NCBI GenBank assembly: GCA_025612375.1
Contig: JAAXKN010000045.1
Location: forward strand, 1-32,901
Direction of reading: 5' to 3'
DNA length: 32,901 nt
DNA from: Ignavibacteria bacterium
GTDB taxonomy: Bacteria; Bacteroidota; Ignavibacteria; Ignavibacteriales; SURF-24
Below the pieces are notes generated by a model. The model was not told the DNA's origin. It saw nothing but the letters and a program-made list of their open reading frames with translations, and ran no database searches. Of this stretch, positions 32,853 through 32,901 are shown piece after piece (position 1 is the stretch's first letter; each line of letters opens with the position of its first letter). The translations under genes and the position numbers were made by a program.

Positions 32853-32901
32853 TTCCCCCCAAAAACTGGACAAAAATATGGAATAATTTAAGGTGAAAAA
32901 A
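32844..32901. mobile_element. Left terminus of an IS3-family-like insertion sequence
   Basis: Starting at TGT (32844) the sequence reads TGTATATAGTTCCCCCCAAA and goes on to AACTGGACAAAAATATGG. TGTA...CCCCCAAAAA..TGGACA is the usual look of IS3-family terminal inverted repeats. It begins exactly where the peptidase reading frame loses homology and supplies its TAG stop. The window ends 58 bases in, so no transposase is visible; the family is judged only from the end sequence. Confidence 0.65.

Noticed and set aside
1-32901. CRISPR array, tRNA, rRNA or prophage genes
   Set aside because: No regularly spaced repeat-spacer unit, cloverleaf, rRNA segment or phage structural gene was recognised in any gap.

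Overview
The window looks like a chromosomal segment of a Gram-negative bacterium of the Bacteroidota/Chlorobi assemblage, most likely an Ignavibacteria-like lineage (inference from gene content; no rRNA is present to confirm it). The evidence is an LptD of the Bacteroidota type, a DUF5103 protein, several genes without a Shine-Dalgarno sequence, many TTG/GTG starts, and the remains of a type IX secretion (T9SS) C-terminal sorting domain. No tRNA, rRNA, CRISPR array or intact phage was seen.

Layout. 1-409: intergenic DNA with a multi-hairpin repeat. 410-6503: cell-envelope genes, namely a secreted DUF4097 repeat protein, a tightly packed run (secreted unknown, small unknown, DUF5103, Gfo/Idh/MocA oxidoreductase), a LEA14-like lipoprotein and a ROK sugar kinase. 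6632-10648: the outer-membrane LPS assembly protein LptD, a YacP-like NYN ribonuclease and a secreted beta-lactamase-fold serine hydrolase. 10858-19159: a VOC protein and central metabolism (fumarase, transketolase), then membrane proteins (DedA, NagX-like acyltransferase) and an acyl-CoA synthetase. 19209-20456 (minus strand): a soluble PAS histidine kinase with no partner response regulator. 20752-22800: methionyl-tRNA synthetase. 22915-28032: an apparent operon of three SurA/PpiC-related periplasmic chaperones followed by a MoxR ATPase. 28137-29189 (minus strand): an AI-2E family transporter. 29366-30352: phosphate acetyltransferase.

From about 30.4 kb to the right edge the character changes. 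The DNA becomes AT-rich, contains a 27-T homopolymer, and carries two broken genes for secreted proteins: a frameshifted BNR/Ycf48-like protein that still ends in a recognisable T9SS sorting domain, and a subtilisin-like protease cut off before its catalytic serine by what looks like the terminus of an IS3-family insertion sequence. This is a decaying accessory region.

Together the first 30 kb are mostly housekeeping and envelope biogenesis. LptD is an outer-membrane beta-barrel protein, and the SurA-like trio is the kind of machinery that folds such barrels. Most transcription units end in clear stem-loop terminators. I did not find a convincing new multi-gene defence or biosynthetic system. 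The best leads are the chaperone trio with an orphan MoxR, the tandem repeats upstream of the histidine kinase, the recurring intergenic motif, and the decayed T9SS cargo island.
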